From: Stenogyne calaminthoides
Lineage: Eukaryota; Streptophyta; Magnoliopsida; Lamiales; Lamiaceae
Reading direction: 5' to 3'
NCBI GenBank assembly: GCA_037126765.1
Contig: JBBCBC010000033.1
Coordinates: 8,446,085-8,510,084 of the forward strand
Length of the DNA stretch: 64,000 nt
Below the pieces are notes generated by a model. The model was not told the origin of the DNA. It made no database searches and saw only the letters and a program-made list of their open reading frames with translations. Shown here piece after piece: positions 34,600 to 46,163 of this stretch. The position numbers and the translations under genes are program-made. Numbering within the stretch: position 1 is the first letter of the stretch; the number at the start of each line of letters is the position of its first letter.

Positions 34600-35180
34600 T
34601 TTTCGATCTTTACCATTATTGTGTATGAAACACTTGCAACCAAACACACGAAAAGAAAGTTAAAACAAGAGGCTTCCTTTCATTCCAAAGCTCATAAGGT
34701 GTTTTGCCTTGACTCTTGGTCAACATGGATCCGTTTACGAGAATAGCATGCGGTGTTGGCGACTTGACCCAAAACCTTTTAGGAATATAAACCTTCAATT
34801 TATCATTGTCCTTAAAGCTTCTTTCGAGTCCTGTTCCTTCTTTCAAAGAACACCATTTTGTTGGGGGTCCCTTGCGGTGATGTTTCATGAGAAATTCCAT
34901 TTCTTTGCACAATAATCGGATATGATATGATTTATAAATTCGGTTCCTTTTGTCGGATCGATTTTGACCACACTCAGATTTTTCTCAATCTTGAGCCTTT
35001 TTGATGAATTTGGCGACTTTTATCGGAGTCTCTTTCTTCTTGAGTAAGAATATGACCCTAAGTATATCATGAGTAGTCATCAACTACTACTAGTGTGTAT
35101 TTCACGCCATTGGTGCTCACTTTGGTGTTATAGGACCAAAGAGATCCATATGCAATAACTGAAGTATTCTCTCAGTAGAA
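34600..35180 (-). pseudogene. Element C integrase, decayed
   Basis: The first Asp block lies near 35050-35110 (VVVDDYS-like, broken). The frame 34912-34616 reads GSMLTKSQGKTPYELWNERK, the conserved region after the catalytic Glu, and ends near CVWLQVFHT. The catalytic residues cannot be placed in a single frame. Confidence 0.65.
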
Positions 35181-35199
35181 ACATCTACTTTGCTTTTAA

Positions 35200-35760
35200 A
35201 TGATGCTCTAACTTGTTTTCCTTTTTGGCACGCATCACAAATATGTTCCTTACTGAACACTTCATTAGGCAACCCTCTCACAAGAGCTAATCTTGCAAGT
35301 TTATTCGGGGTTTTGAAATTCGGTGATTCATTCTTTTATGCCATAACCAATTTGGTATCTGTGGAACTTTTAGCAACCAAACATGTATCTTTAGGAGTTG
35401 AACTCGGTCGACAAGATACACATTTCCTTTTTCTAGTACCGATTCGGAATAATTTTTTTACGTGTTGTATCATCTTTTCACATAACATAAGTTCTTAGAG
35501 AACTCAACATTAAAACCCTTATCACGTAATTGGCTTATTGAAAGCAAATTATGCTTCAATCGAGATACATATGAAACACCATGGATATGAATCGAGTCGA
35601 TTTCCAAAGTTCCATATCCTTGATCACTCCTTGGAGTTATCTCAAAAAAAGTGATCCGAGGGCCTCTTTGTTCAACATAGTCATTTGAGTATCTTCTTGA
35701 ATCTGTCATATGTCTTGAGCATCCTTTGTTAAGATACAATACATCGGGGCTTTTTTTCAT
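35200..35760 (-). pseudogene. Element C protease and GAG-pre-integrase
   Basis: The frame 35760-35470 reads LYLNKGCSRHMTDSRRYSND, where relatives have LDSGCSRHMTG; the catalytic Asp-Ser-Gly is therefore changed as read. SYVSRLKHNLLSISQLRDKG follows, ending at CYVKR. The GAG-pre-integrase zinc region (CDACQKGK-like, near 35215-35235) is in another frame. Confidence 0.7.
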
Positions 35761-35940
35761 CTCTCGCTCATCGGTGTTATGTGATCTTTAATCATTTCGG
35801 TGCCCTTGTTTTCCCCGAAAAAGCAGATTAATTTTAGGTACCCAATTTGTGTAGGGTCCTACAAGGTTATTTGTACCTTTCGGAATCCAAATCGCTGACA
35901 ACTCTAATCACTTTAGAGTGGTGATCATCTTCCATAAACA

Positions 35941-37189
35941 TCAACATACACATTCACTACTCTGCGGGTGCCTTAGCGGGATCTTACGTGTATGTGTGCT
36001 AGCTTTAGCATGAACATGAGCCTTTGAATTTTTCTTTGGTTCGGGGCCTTTTGTTGAGATGCTTAGGCTTTTTTGTGCGGGACTGTCTAAATCTTTGTTG
36101 ACTCGGGTTGAGATAACCTTTACCCTTAGGCAAGTGGGGTTCGGGTTATGCATCTTGAAATTTGGGTCTTTCAAGTATCTCGAGGACTTGGTCTCTTGAG
36201 TTGAGAATGTCTCTATTTGAGTGTTTCTCTTCGATGATTCCTCGATGGTTCGGTCTGAGATCCTTTTCGGGTTTGCATTCTTAACTGAGGCTTTGAAGTA
36301 CTTACTGAAATTTTCCAAGCGAGTGCTTAGGTTTTCTAGCCTTCACTTTGAGGTTTGGGCTTTCCTACGATCATTCGGTTTCTTGAAACCATGGGTCCTT
36401 TTCCTTGTCTACAACCTTGGGCATTTCTTGAGTTTGAAGTGTGGGTGCCTTTGGTTTTACAAAAGATTGTCTTCTTTGCTACTTGATCGACATTCGGATG
36501 ACCTTGTGAGGTTCCCCTGGAATGTATCCCAATCCAGATTTTTATAGTGGCGGATCTCTGGTAACTCTTAATTTCATCTATTACTTTAGATGCGATTATT
36601 GATAGAGTTAGCTTCTTACGTGCACTATCCTCCGCGATTCTGTAGAGTTTCATGCTTCTCGGAGAGGTCATTGAACTTAGTTACGATCAATTTGAATCTC
36701 TTGATTGGATTTCTCTAGCTTTTCGATTAGGGTCATTATCAACTTCTCTTTCTCTCGAGAGTTGTACTTTTCGAGAACATCGGTTCATCAATAGCTCCCA
36801 TTAATTGAGAAGTGATCTCGGTTTTTGCTAGAGTCTTTCCATTTTAGATTTTGACCTTGATTCCTTATTACGCTCTTGAGTTTCATTTAGCAGTTCTTGT
36901 AAAACAAACATAGTCCTTCATTAGATTCTCAAAAGAATCCATCGAGTCAAATTATTTGTTTGAGTTGAACTTGACAACTCTTGTCTTTAGTGTAGGAGCA
37001 ACAACGAGAGAAAGAAGAGTTTACCTCCTCAATGGCCATCGGATAAATGTCATCACTTTCCTTTGTGCGAGAATATCTCATCTGAAGAGCTAGATCCTCC
37101 TCGAGAATGTTCTTCTTCTGCAACCATGACCTTTTTTCTAGAGAACTTCTTGTCTCTTTTAGCTTGCCTTTCTCTTCTCTTCTTAGCAC
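35941..37189 (-). pseudogene. Element C gag C-terminal extension
   Basis: Three partly overlapping frames (37189-36947, 36671-36336, 36318-35941), rich in Lys/Glu/Ser and partly helical, between zinc knuckle and protease. They match the position of the coiled-coil extension of element A (7374-7868). Stops and frameshifts abound, and CpG is unusually frequent. Confidence 0.5.
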
Positions 37190-38216
37190 TCAGATCTGGA
37201 CAATCATACTGGAAGTGACCTTTCTATTGGCAATTGTAGCATCTGTTGGCATCATCATCCTGATCACTTTCTTCCTTGGACTTGGAGTCCTTCTTTCTGG
37301 ATGAAGATCCTTCAGTTTTCAGGTCCTTTCTCTTCTCAGTTGGTTTGTCCTCAGGTTTCTTCTGGTACCTGTGATTCCTGTAATAGCTTTTGTATTTTCC
37401 AAATCGACTATTAAGTATTTCAAACCTCCTTGCCATCAGTGCTAGCTTATCCTGATTCTTAGCAAGGGAGTTCTCAGACTCTCTAGTTTTACAGGTTTTA
37501 TCTTTGGCCTTAAAAGCCACATTCTTACTAGATGATGAATCATCTTTGTTGTCAGCCTTTTTAGATTTCTTATCAATTACAAACTCATAGGCCTTCAGCT
37601 CATAGAAGACTTGTTGATATGGCATTGAATTAATGTTTTTGGTGTTTTCAATCACCACTGCATGTATATCCCATTTCTTAGAAAGACCTCTAAGAATTTT
37701 CAATGCAACTTCTCTCTGTGGATATTTCTTTCCAAGTGCATTTAGATCATTCATAATACTAGTGAATCTGACTTCCAATTTGTCAATTGATTCACCTTCT
37801 TCCATCTCAAAACTATCAAACCTTCCAATTGCAACTGAAAGTTTGTTTTCCTTGATATGATCTGTGCCTTGGCACATTACAGCTAGTGTATCCTAAATTT
37901 CTTTTGCAGTATTGCATTGAGAGATCATTCCCATCACACCATCATCAATTGTACTGTATAGTGTGTCTTTAGCAATATAGTCTAGATTAGTAACTTTCTC
38001 TCCTCGAGTCGGTTGGTCATCAGACTTAGGAAATTCTGCTCTAGGATCGTTTCTCTCATTTTCTGTTCCTCTGGGATTCACCACAGTAAATTGAAATGGC
38101 CCTTCAGAGACCACTCTCCACATTCGCTCATGTTTAGAATACAGGTGAGCCTGCATTCTCAGTCTCCATAAATCATATTTCTCCACTGAGAACATGGGAA
38201 GTTTCTTAGAAGACAT
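37190..38216 (-). pseudogene. Element C gag (capsid and zinc knuckle), two stop codons
   Basis: One frame from ATG 38214-38216, MSSKKLPMFSVEKYDLWRLR. It is interrupted only by TAG at 37893-37895, where element D has Trp (AKEIWDTLA), and by TAG inside the zinc knuckle (CYNCQ*KGHFQYDC, near 37195-37235). The first is TGG to TAG, as expected from deamination of methylated C. The domain contains ILRGLSKKWDIHAV. It would form the virus-like particle in active relatives. Confidence 0.85.
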
Positions 38217-38327
38217 TTTATCCGAGTCTTTTTAAGAATTGACCAAATAAGATCGATTCGGATAGACCACAAGTATTTTTAGCAAATAAAACATTTGTCA
38301 ACAAAGCGGTGGTCAAGTTGAACCAAC

Positions 38328-38339
38328 GCTCTGATACCA
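38328..38339 (-). other. Element C primer-binding site (initiator tRNA-Met)
   Basis: On the minus strand TGGTATCAGAGC, a perfect 12-base match to the plant initiator tRNA-Met 3' end, two bases inside the LTR. Confidence 0.95.
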
Positions 38340-38341
38340 CT

Positions 38342-40402
38342 TGTTGGTCGGTGCAACGTAGTCTTACTTGCGTGTATGGGGAATACGCGTGTTGAGTGTT
38401 TTAAAACTTTTCTTTTCTTGAGGTCGACTTGGGTCGGGGTTGTCACGAAGATTTGGTCTTGAAGCACAAATCACTCTGAGTCAAAATCTCTTTGGAGCGG
38501 TGATCTAAGCTTTTCGAAACCTCGGATAATCAATTGAGTCACGAGTTTGAGAGATCTGAGTTGCTTGGATCGGATAACTAACTTCTTGAACCCTCGGAGG
38601 AAGAGTAAGTTCGGTTTGGTAACTATCTGTTCTATTTACTCGGATGTCTTGGAATGGTTGGCCCTTTAGTTTTATACTCGTTTTAAGCTTTCTTTGAAAA
38701 CCTTCCTTTGAATGGAATAGTGATTTATTTGTTATTCAATTATATGCAACTTCGATGGAGATTGATTCCGGTGAAATATCGGTGAAAAATATGCTTTCAG
38801 ATTTAAGTCAATGCAGCAGATTAAGCACGGATAAAGCAATAAACAACACAACAATTTATAGTGGTTCGGAGACTCAAGCTCCTACATCCACTCTCTCTGA
38901 TCTCTTTAGAGAAATTCACTAATCACTTCCTTGAGCTTTCTGACTACCTCGCGTAGTTTACTTACTCAACTTCGGCCTGAGCTTTACGACTACTCCCGTA
39001 GTTTACTTACTCAACCCGACCTTGAGCTTTACGACTACCTCGTAGTTTACTTACTCAAACACAAACAAGATTTGGACTACCCTCAGTAGCTTACTAACTT
39101 CACCTCTAGAGCTTTTCGACTACTCGCGTAGTTTACTAACTCTTTACAACTCTTCTCACCAACAATCACACTCAAACTACCTTCTAAAGGGTTTGGGGTT
39201 TCTTGGTTGGTTTCCAACTAGGATGAGATATCCTTTACAATAAAGTACAATGTAAAGGCTAGGATATCTCGACTAAGCTTTGGATATATCTTATCAAGCT
39301 AGGCTTAGTGGAATGAGCTCTCTTGATTTAAAAGCACTTGGGAAATTCTAAGTTTTTGAGTGCTTTAACTCTTGTTAATAAGTTTGAGCTCTTGAGTTGC
39401 TTACAAATTTCCGTAACCTTACAATGTAGAGGGTCACAAGTATTTATAGGCATACACCAAGGTCACTCTTGAAAAACTATTCGTTGGAGAGATAGCCCGT
39501 GAGTTTCCTCTTATGGTGTGTGAGCGGTTTGAAACTCCCCTAACACGTTTTTGGGCAATAGCCTTTCATGTAGCCGATCTTCACTTTTTGCGATGCGGAA
39601 CTTTAGTACTTCCGACATCTTTTTTTCATCGACACATCCTTTGTCGATTGTCGGTATGGTGCGATGTTGTCTTCCTCTTTTTTACTTTTGTCTCCGTTAA
39701 AGGTAGACACCTTCAGCGGCTCTTTTGATTTACAAACTGCGAGTTGATATAACCTTAACAACACTTTGACTTAGTTCCTTTTATCTGCATTTGAATGTTT
39801 TGGCAAATATCTATTTTTCTAAGGAATCGCGATCTTCTCAGTATTGCATCCTTGAGATAGATATGTTGATGCCTCGGAACATTCGAGGTTTATCTTGAGC
39901 ATTCATACATTGCGAGTCTTGATAATTCGTGTGCCTCGATATTCTTGATCTTGATTCTTGATCTTACATGTTCTGCGTCTTGAGTCTTGAGGGTCTTCCC
40001 GAGTCTTGCGTCTTGAGTCTTGAGTCTTCCACAGATATCTTTGAGTCTTCATCTTTGAGTCTTGATTCCTCTGTTTCATATTGAGTCTTGATATCTCGGT
40101 TTCACTAATCGAGTTTTGATTCTCGGTTTCATCTTTGAGTCTTGATTCTCGATTTCTTACTAAGTCTTCAGAAACTTTAGTTTCATCTTTGAACTTTCGG
40201 TTTCTTGAGAACATATCTTGAGTTCTTGAATCTTGAGATCTAACTTTGATCTATATCTGCGACTATACATTTTGCGGATATCATCTGAATACTCTAAAAC
40301 TGAATCCTGACTCAACTATCAAGATTATCCTGAACATGTCATACTCAGGGGTTTTGGGATCTAATCAAAATCATATATCTTTATTAAATTCATCTCCCAA
40401 CA
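38342..40402 (-). repeat. Element C 5' LTR
   Basis: 2061 bp with the same landmarks as the 3' LTR: TATA box near 39435-39450, GAGTCTTGAT repeats at 39910-40220, and GTTAGTAAGCT-type repeats (inverted) at 38940-39140. The G run near 38378 is only four bases, against ten in the other LTR. Confidence 0.9.
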
Positions 40403-41754
40403 AAAAAGTATCACTTGCCAAAAATCTTCAAAACCAAAATCAAATCCAAAATCCTCGGTAAACCTCTTGATTTATTCAACACCAATAAAAGCACCAGAAT
40501 GTTTAATTGGGCTATTGTGTTCATTAGATCCACCTGATTATCAAATCTACAAAAAATCTGCATTTCCATGCTCTGGGCAAATTAAATAAAAGAAAAACCT
40601 ATTCAGCCTCTCAACAACACAAACAAAAAATCCATGAATCCATATCCAAAAAGCATAGCCCAGAAAATAGAGATATCGTTATTGCAAAAGTAGCTCCTTT
40701 GTCAATCTATCAAACTAACTATCATAAACCTAATTAATTGGAAAAAAAATCTGCAAAAGGGGAAATCTGTATACCTTCTTATGGCACGAGCACTCAAGAG
40801 CTTCTTCTCCTCCCAGCTTCTTCTCCGCAAAAGGAGAAATTTTTCTACCTCCACCCTTGCTTCTTCTCCCTCTTCCTCTGCCTCCTCGATGCCCCATTAC
40901 CACCGGGGGCTATAAATATCCGTCATTACAATCTCAGGTGGCGATCCATACACTATCTCAGGCGGTGAAGCCATGGTGCGCCTGGAAAACCTGCTAAAGC
41001 TTCCTCGCCGGAACACTCACCTGTTATAATCAAAATCCCCCAACTGGAACAATTCACGTTCACGTTCTAGGCAATGTGATAAATGCAAATCCAAAAAACG
41101 TCGAATACATGCTCGAAACAAAATTCTAGAATATGCCAAAGGGGAAACCATTTTCCGCTCTCAGCGATCTCCTCGGAAAAGGGATGTTCAACGTTGACGG
41201 CGATTTGTGAAAATTTTAACGAAAAATGGCGTCACTCGAACTTGTAAGCGTTTTCGTCAGTCGTGACCTCCGAAATTCAATCGAGGCTTATTCCCCTTTT
41301 AATTTCATCCTCTGTTAATTCAAATTCCCTCGGACTTTTTTCGGCAATTTTAGTTGGAGTGACAGGAGCACGTGCGCGGTGGAATCGGAAGCGACAAAAG
41401 AGGACAGTGTTGGAGAAACAGGAGCACGTCGGCGGTGGAATCGGAGGCGGTGGCGGCAGGAGATGGAGGGTTGGACGCAGCGCCGCCGACAGCCGTGGGG
41501 GAGATGAAGTGGAGGTTTGGCTTGAGATGGTTTAGAGATAACCCTAAACCATTACAAAATGACATTTGATGGGACCATTTGTGCAACGGGTGCGCGTTTG
41601 ATGGGACCACAAATGCAACTTCCTCCTTTGCAAAATGACGTTTTGGTCGTCACATGCGCGACACATGACCCTTGTCGTTAGTTTTTGGATGGCGTTAGAC
41701 GAAGTGGGATGAAATTAAAAAATCCAATAAAATACGGGACTATTTGTGCAAGGA
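40403..41754. other. MULE interior right of element C, possible captured DNA
   Basis: No transposase. AT-rich to ~40730, then a stretch to ~41530 with much higher GC, short open frames, a TATA-like CTATAAATATCC (40911-40922) and purine- or pyrimidine-rich runs coding for low-complexity peptides. Near 41570-41640 are internal copies of the TIR-like GATGGGACCA...AAATGCAA motif. Captured host DNA, as in Pack-MULEs, is possible; no gene is recognised. Confidence 0.4.
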
Positions 41755-41848
41755 AAAAATTTGTTGGGACCACATTTACAAAACTTGTAGAATTTCAAAA
41801 CAGGTGCGTGTTTGGTGGGACCAAAAATGCAATTCCCTCAACTTTAGA

Positions 41849-42223
41849 AATACTTTTTAAAAACATTTTTAAAAAAAATGTTTCTCACTATTTCAATATA
41901 GTTTGGAAAAACCACCTAAGAAACTCATAAATTAAAGGAATTTAACTGGGCGTAGAAGTATTTAGACTTTGAACCGCTCAAAATATTGTGTATTTATAGT
42001 TTTATTGGAGAAATGTAATTTTGAAAGAATTTTTATACACGTGTATTCTCCTCTCTCCATGCATGCGTGTTTAACTCGTTCGAGATTAACACTTTTGCTC
42101 TGTTTTTTAAAGAATCCTAATCTTTCAGTTTCAAAAAAATATTATATATATGTGTCGAGTTTGATAAAATAATAATATCTACTATATATAATTTAAAAAA
42201 TAAATTAATTTTGTTCTTAGTTT
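41849..42223. other. AT-rich spacer with a possible LTR-end remnant
   Basis: No gene. The part at 42035-42092 (TACACGTGTATTCTCC, then TTAACTCGTTCGAGATTAACA) resembles the end of the element B/D LTRs and may be a decayed LTR edge. Confidence 0.35.
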
Positions 42224-42333
42224 ACTTTAATCAAAATCGATTGTGTGAGAAAACACGCTCATTGCGTGAGATTGGTGCAGCCCTAATCAGCCTCCACCGC
42301 CCCTGGCCTTCAAGGCGGCCTTGATCGCCAGCC

Positions 42334-43640
42334 ATGGCGTCAACTTCCCCTGGCAACTTAGCCCAGGCTATGCTCACTATTTTTCAGAAATTGAGTGATC
42401 CCAACTTCGTTTCCGCGCTGATTTCTAGTTCTGGGTCCCCGTACCCGTCTGCCGCAATTTAGCCTCCGCTGCTGCCGGCGCCTCACAGCGTGAACGATGC
42501 TTCTCCCCCACATCCCAAATTGGGTTTCACCACATCTCCGCGCTCTGTTGACGAGAATCGGGCCCGGCCCAAATTTTAGGACGCTCCGCCCTCGGAGATG
42601 GCTCTGGCTCCGCGATTGGAGGCGACTAGGGCTCAGTACGCGTCGCCTGGTACTGCTAGGGCTCAGCCCGCATCGGGCTCTGGGGTTCAGCCCGCGTCAG
42701 GTGCTTTTCAGGCCGCATTGTCTGGTGCTGCTAGTACTGCTACTCTTCTAGTCATGCCTGATTTAGGCCTTCCTGCTACTGCTTGGTCCGGTTTGAACGA
42801 GCCGAGTGCGTCGCGGAAGGCTGATACGAGGAACGCATCATCGCCATCCTTTGTGGAGGTGTTACATGGATCGACGAATACGGAATTGGATCTGATACCT
42901 GTTAAGAAAGTATTTATAATTCTACGGTTTTGGAATTGGGTGATACGTTGATTGGTAGAATTGTTTACAAGAAAGGGGAAACACCATTATCTCAACTTGA
43001 ATTGTAGATGAAACTTGATGGTATTTGGGATACTAGTGGACCTTTCAAGCTAATCCCGATGGGTAGGGGATACTTTGATGTTAAATTCAGGAATTTGGAG
43101 GACCGGGATAGGATTTTCAAGCCTCGTTCATGGAATGTGAAACCGGGTATCATACAACTGCAGCGTTGGATACCGGATTTTAATCCAAACAGGTTTACAT
43201 CTTCAGTTATCCAGATTTGGTTACGTTTTTGTGAGCTTCCGATGGAATACTGGCAGCCCAAAGTTCTTTGGGCAATGGCTTCTGTTTTGGGGACACCTAT
43301 CCGGATTGATAACCGGACCTTGAACAAATCGATGGGTCATTATGCTCGGGTGTTAGTAGAGATCGACCTGACTAAAGATATGGAGGAACGTATCCTGGTT
43401 GAGAGGTCGGGAAATTGCTCCTTTGCTATGGTTCGATTTGAAGGCCTCCCTAAGTTCTGCAAGACCTGTGGAACTCTTGGACATTTGGCTGATGCGTGTA
43501 GGAAATAAGAAAGAAGCTCATGTGCAGACAAAGATTTGGGTGGAAAAGAAGAAAGAGCCCCAGGCTCTTGTGGTTGCCGACGCCACTCAGGAGGATTTGG
43601 GAACGAAGGACGATGACGTCCTCCCTCCTTATGATGAAAC
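42334..43640 (+). pseudogene. LINE ORF1-like protein, first part (DUF4283 and zinc knuckle)
   Basis: ATG 42334 opens MASTSPGNLAQAMLTIFQKL. The Pro/Ala/Ser-rich N terminus has two TAG stops, then a frameshift near 42915. The DUF4283-like domain reads GIWDTSGPFKLIPMGRGYFD, WIPDFNPNRF and IWLRFCELPMEYW. It ends in the zinc knuckle CKTCGTLGHLADAC (43458-43500). After another frameshift the reading continues (KEAHVQTKIWVEKK) to DDVLPPYDET at the LTR insertion. Such proteins bind nucleic acid in plant L1-type LINEs. Confidence 0.75.
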
Positions 43641-45482
43641 TGTTGGGGTTATACGTGAAAGTATGTTTTTACTTTGTATAACCTATGTATTAAACACTTA
43701 TTTATTGAAATAAATTATTTATCATTTATTCTTTTAAATATGATTGAATGTTATATATATTTATTGCAAACCGTTCAATAGCACATGTTACATTGAAGTT
43801 AACGTGGTGATACCAGATTACAGAAGATCACGTTAACAATCTCTTGTAAACTAGTGCGTGTTTCACAACTTAGATAGACCCGAACAGTCTATTGGTAGAA
43901 GTTGATGTGTAAGTCTCATATTGGTTTGTCTTGACCAAGAGATTACACTATAAGATTCGATTTCTTTGAAAGCGGGACTGCAGAGAGGATAAACTCATTC
44001 GACCGACCGACTTATGGGATGAAGAGTTAGCGCCGGTGGTTGTTGATTTCTTAATCCTGTCATCACTTAATAAGGACCGTGTGCAATTAGTAATTATTGC
44101 TTTTGACTTATAAATGGGAAGAGAATCATTGAGACTTCGATCACCCTATATCTTGGGCAATAATATTAATTGTGCGACCGGTTGCTAAGATTAATACAGA
44201 GAATCATGTGCTTGCAAAGTCTTTGCGTGATTGGTCCCCAGGAACTCGGAATCTTTATCATACCAAATCTTGCAAGTGGAATTAATTTTAAATATGGATA
44301 ATAAAATTCGAGTTGTCGCTTCCAAAGGATAAAGATATTAATTAATGTAAAAGCTTTCGGTTGACTTAATTAATTAATGGACTAAATAATCTTAAACACG
44401 GGAAATAATGATTGGGAGTCATATTACCGTAATATGGGTTAAGATTGGATAGTGGAATATTAATTATATAGTGATATTAATTAATATTAATTGGCTAAAT
44501 TATATTGTGGCTCAATATTGGAATTCAGAAGTTCATTGGAAGGTCCATCTTAATTCTCCTAAAGGCCCCTCAAGTAGCCCAATTACAGTCCAATAAATAA
44601 AAGGTGCTTAAAATAAAATAAATGATTGTTGCCTAATATTTTATTTTTTTCGAAAATATTAAAGAAAAGAGGGAGAAGAAATTTTCTTGAAAAGATTTTA
44701 TGGAAATGATATAAGTATTCTTGGAATACAAGATTATCTCATAAATTCAAGAAATCTCCCACTTGGTTTCTTTAATAGGAGATTTTCGAAAATTTTGAAT
44801 AAGAAAAGGAAGAAAGATTTTCTTGATTTTCTTGGAAAGATTTTATGGAGAAAGATGTGTATTCTTGGAATACGAGAATATCTCATAAATTCAAGAAAGA
44901 TTCAATCTTGCAAATCTTCTTGAAATTTTTGAAAATTAGGAGTAAATAAGGGTGTGAGATTTTTGTGGAAAAATACACATGGAAAGAAGAATATATGGGA
45001 TATATTCAAAATTTCTTGGAGATCAAGAAAAGATCTTTCCTAACCCTAATTGGACTTCAAATTTTCGACCACCCCGCTTCTTATAAATAGGGGATGAATT
45101 TTTCATCCCCAGGGCAATTCCATGTGCTGGAAATATTAGAAATCCACAAAGATGGTGCAACAATTTTATTTTTTTCCTTTGTTTTATAAATCATTCATCG
45201 GAGAACATCCCAGGGGACTTGGGAATACTTGAGAATGACTTTTGGTTGGTAGACAGATACTTGATCCTGTCCATCTCAGACTGTCTCTCCAACGGGTACG
45301 TTTACGTAAACTCCTAGAAATTCCGCGTGCTAGGATCTTTTACGTGAATTTTATTTGCATGTCATTGTTGGCGTAATTATTATTTGAATTCACTTAGGTA
45401 AATTCATGCTAGTAATAATTGTTAATTTAAATTTATGTTTATGAGGTCATCCCGATAAACCCTGACATATGTTATCCCAACA
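43641..45482 (+). repeat. Solo LTR, 1.84 kb, TSD GAAAC
   Basis: TGTTGGGGTTATA at the left and TTATCCCAACA at the right, flanked by GAAAC at 43636-43640 and 45483-45487. A TATA box TTATAAATAGGGG lies at 45081-45093, which suggests plus-strand orientation. Inside, a 75-90 bp unit containing TATTCTTGGAATAC is present twice (about 44686-44760 and 44818-44905). No coding region. The parent element is not in the window. Confidence 0.85.
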
Positions 45483-45974
45483 GAAACTTGTGCAGCAAAT
45501 ACAGATTCAGGTACGGTAGGGACCAGCCCTACCCCAGAGCAACAGATGTCTTCAAAAAAGACTGCTTCACCTTCACGTATTTTCATGGCTTATTCTGAGC
45601 CTACTACATTCAATATTTTTGATAACTTGACTCTGACTTTGGAGGAAGGTAATACGGCTTCAGAATCTGAAGAGGACGACGCCGTAGAAGATTTCACAAA
45701 TGACCCTCTGGGCACACTGGATGGAGAGGCCATGCCAGAGAAACCGAAGAGGAAAAAGGGTCGACCGAAAAAGGGGGAATCTATTCACCCTATACACACC
45801 ATCTATAATACTCGCAATCGTACCTCTATAACTGAGGCCGTGGCCACAGCTGCAGCCCATTCCAATCCTCCCTTCAAGGTAGATGACTCCAGATTGCGTA
45901 ACAGTGGTATGCACCTTTTATGGATCCTGGGCAGAACAAAATGGTTGATTTATTCTTTGATGTTAGATACATAG
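45483..45974 (+). pseudogene. LINE ORF1-like protein, second part
   Basis: Continues the frame of the first part exactly across the target site (…YDET then CAANTDSGTVGTSPTPEQ). The sequence is Ser/Thr/Glu-rich, then PKRKKGRPKKG, an AT-hook or nuclear-signal-like motif, and ends WLIYSLMLDT and a stop at 45974. It shows that the ORF was open when the LTR element entered. Confidence 0.65.
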
Positions 45975-46163
45975 TTGCTAGATGGTCCTTACGTTAGGCC
46001 TGTTTGGTATTTCTATTACAGTCTTTTTGAACTGTTTTTGTTTGCCTAGTCACTTTTGGGCCAGTGTTGTTTTTTTCTGTTTGGGGGTCACTTTTGGGCA
46101 TGTGTCCCTCCTTGTCCCATTTCTTTGTCTATTTCAATTTTATAATAGCTTATTTGACTTTAA

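Larger units (their letters stand above)
25670..40402 (-). mobile_element. Element C: 14.7-kb Ty1/copia element with extra region after pol
   Basis: Both LTRs are present (25670-27738 and 38342-40402), each TGTTGG...CCAACA. An exact initiator tRNA-Met primer site lies inside one LTR and a PPT inside the other. AAAAA flanks both sides (25665-25669 and 40403-40407), and the rejoined site reads TATTAAAAAGTATCAC. The gene order on the minus strand is gag, PR, IN, RT, RNase H, then ~3.6 kb encoding the coiled-coil protein. Stops and frameshifts disrupt all genes as read. A Sirevirus-like placement is inferred from size, PBS, gag and extra gene. Confidence 0.9.
25418..41839. mobile_element. Mutator-like element (MULE), non-autonomous, containing element C
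   Basis: Ends are GAGGGAATTG and CAATTCCCTC. Inverted repeats extend about 85 bp (25418-25503 against 41755-41839) with only a few mismatches and include TTTTTGGTCCCACCAAACAC. Both ends are bordered by AACTTTAGA (25409-25417 and 41840-41848), a perfect 9-bp TSD, the Mutator hallmark. Removing element C leaves about 1.7 kb without transposase. The family name rests on TSD length and long TIRs. Confidence 0.8.
42239..46156 (+). mobile_element. LINE-like insertion carrying only ORF1, with 15-bp TSD
   Basis: Bordered by ACTTTAATCAAAATC at 42224-42238 and 46157-46171, a perfect 15-bp duplication typical of LINE-mediated insertion. It contains a GC-rich leader, an ORF1-like gene (42334-45974, split by a solo LTR) and a T-rich 3' part. 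There is no endonuclease or RT ORF and no clear poly(A). Without the LTR it is about 2.07 kb. It may be an internally deleted LINE or a non-autonomous relative. Confidence 0.7.

Noticed and set aside
41263..41610. Gly/Arg-rich and Pro/Ser-rich frames on opposite strands
   Set aside because: Low-complexity GC-rich sequence within the MULE; neither frame has a start context or homologue I can name.
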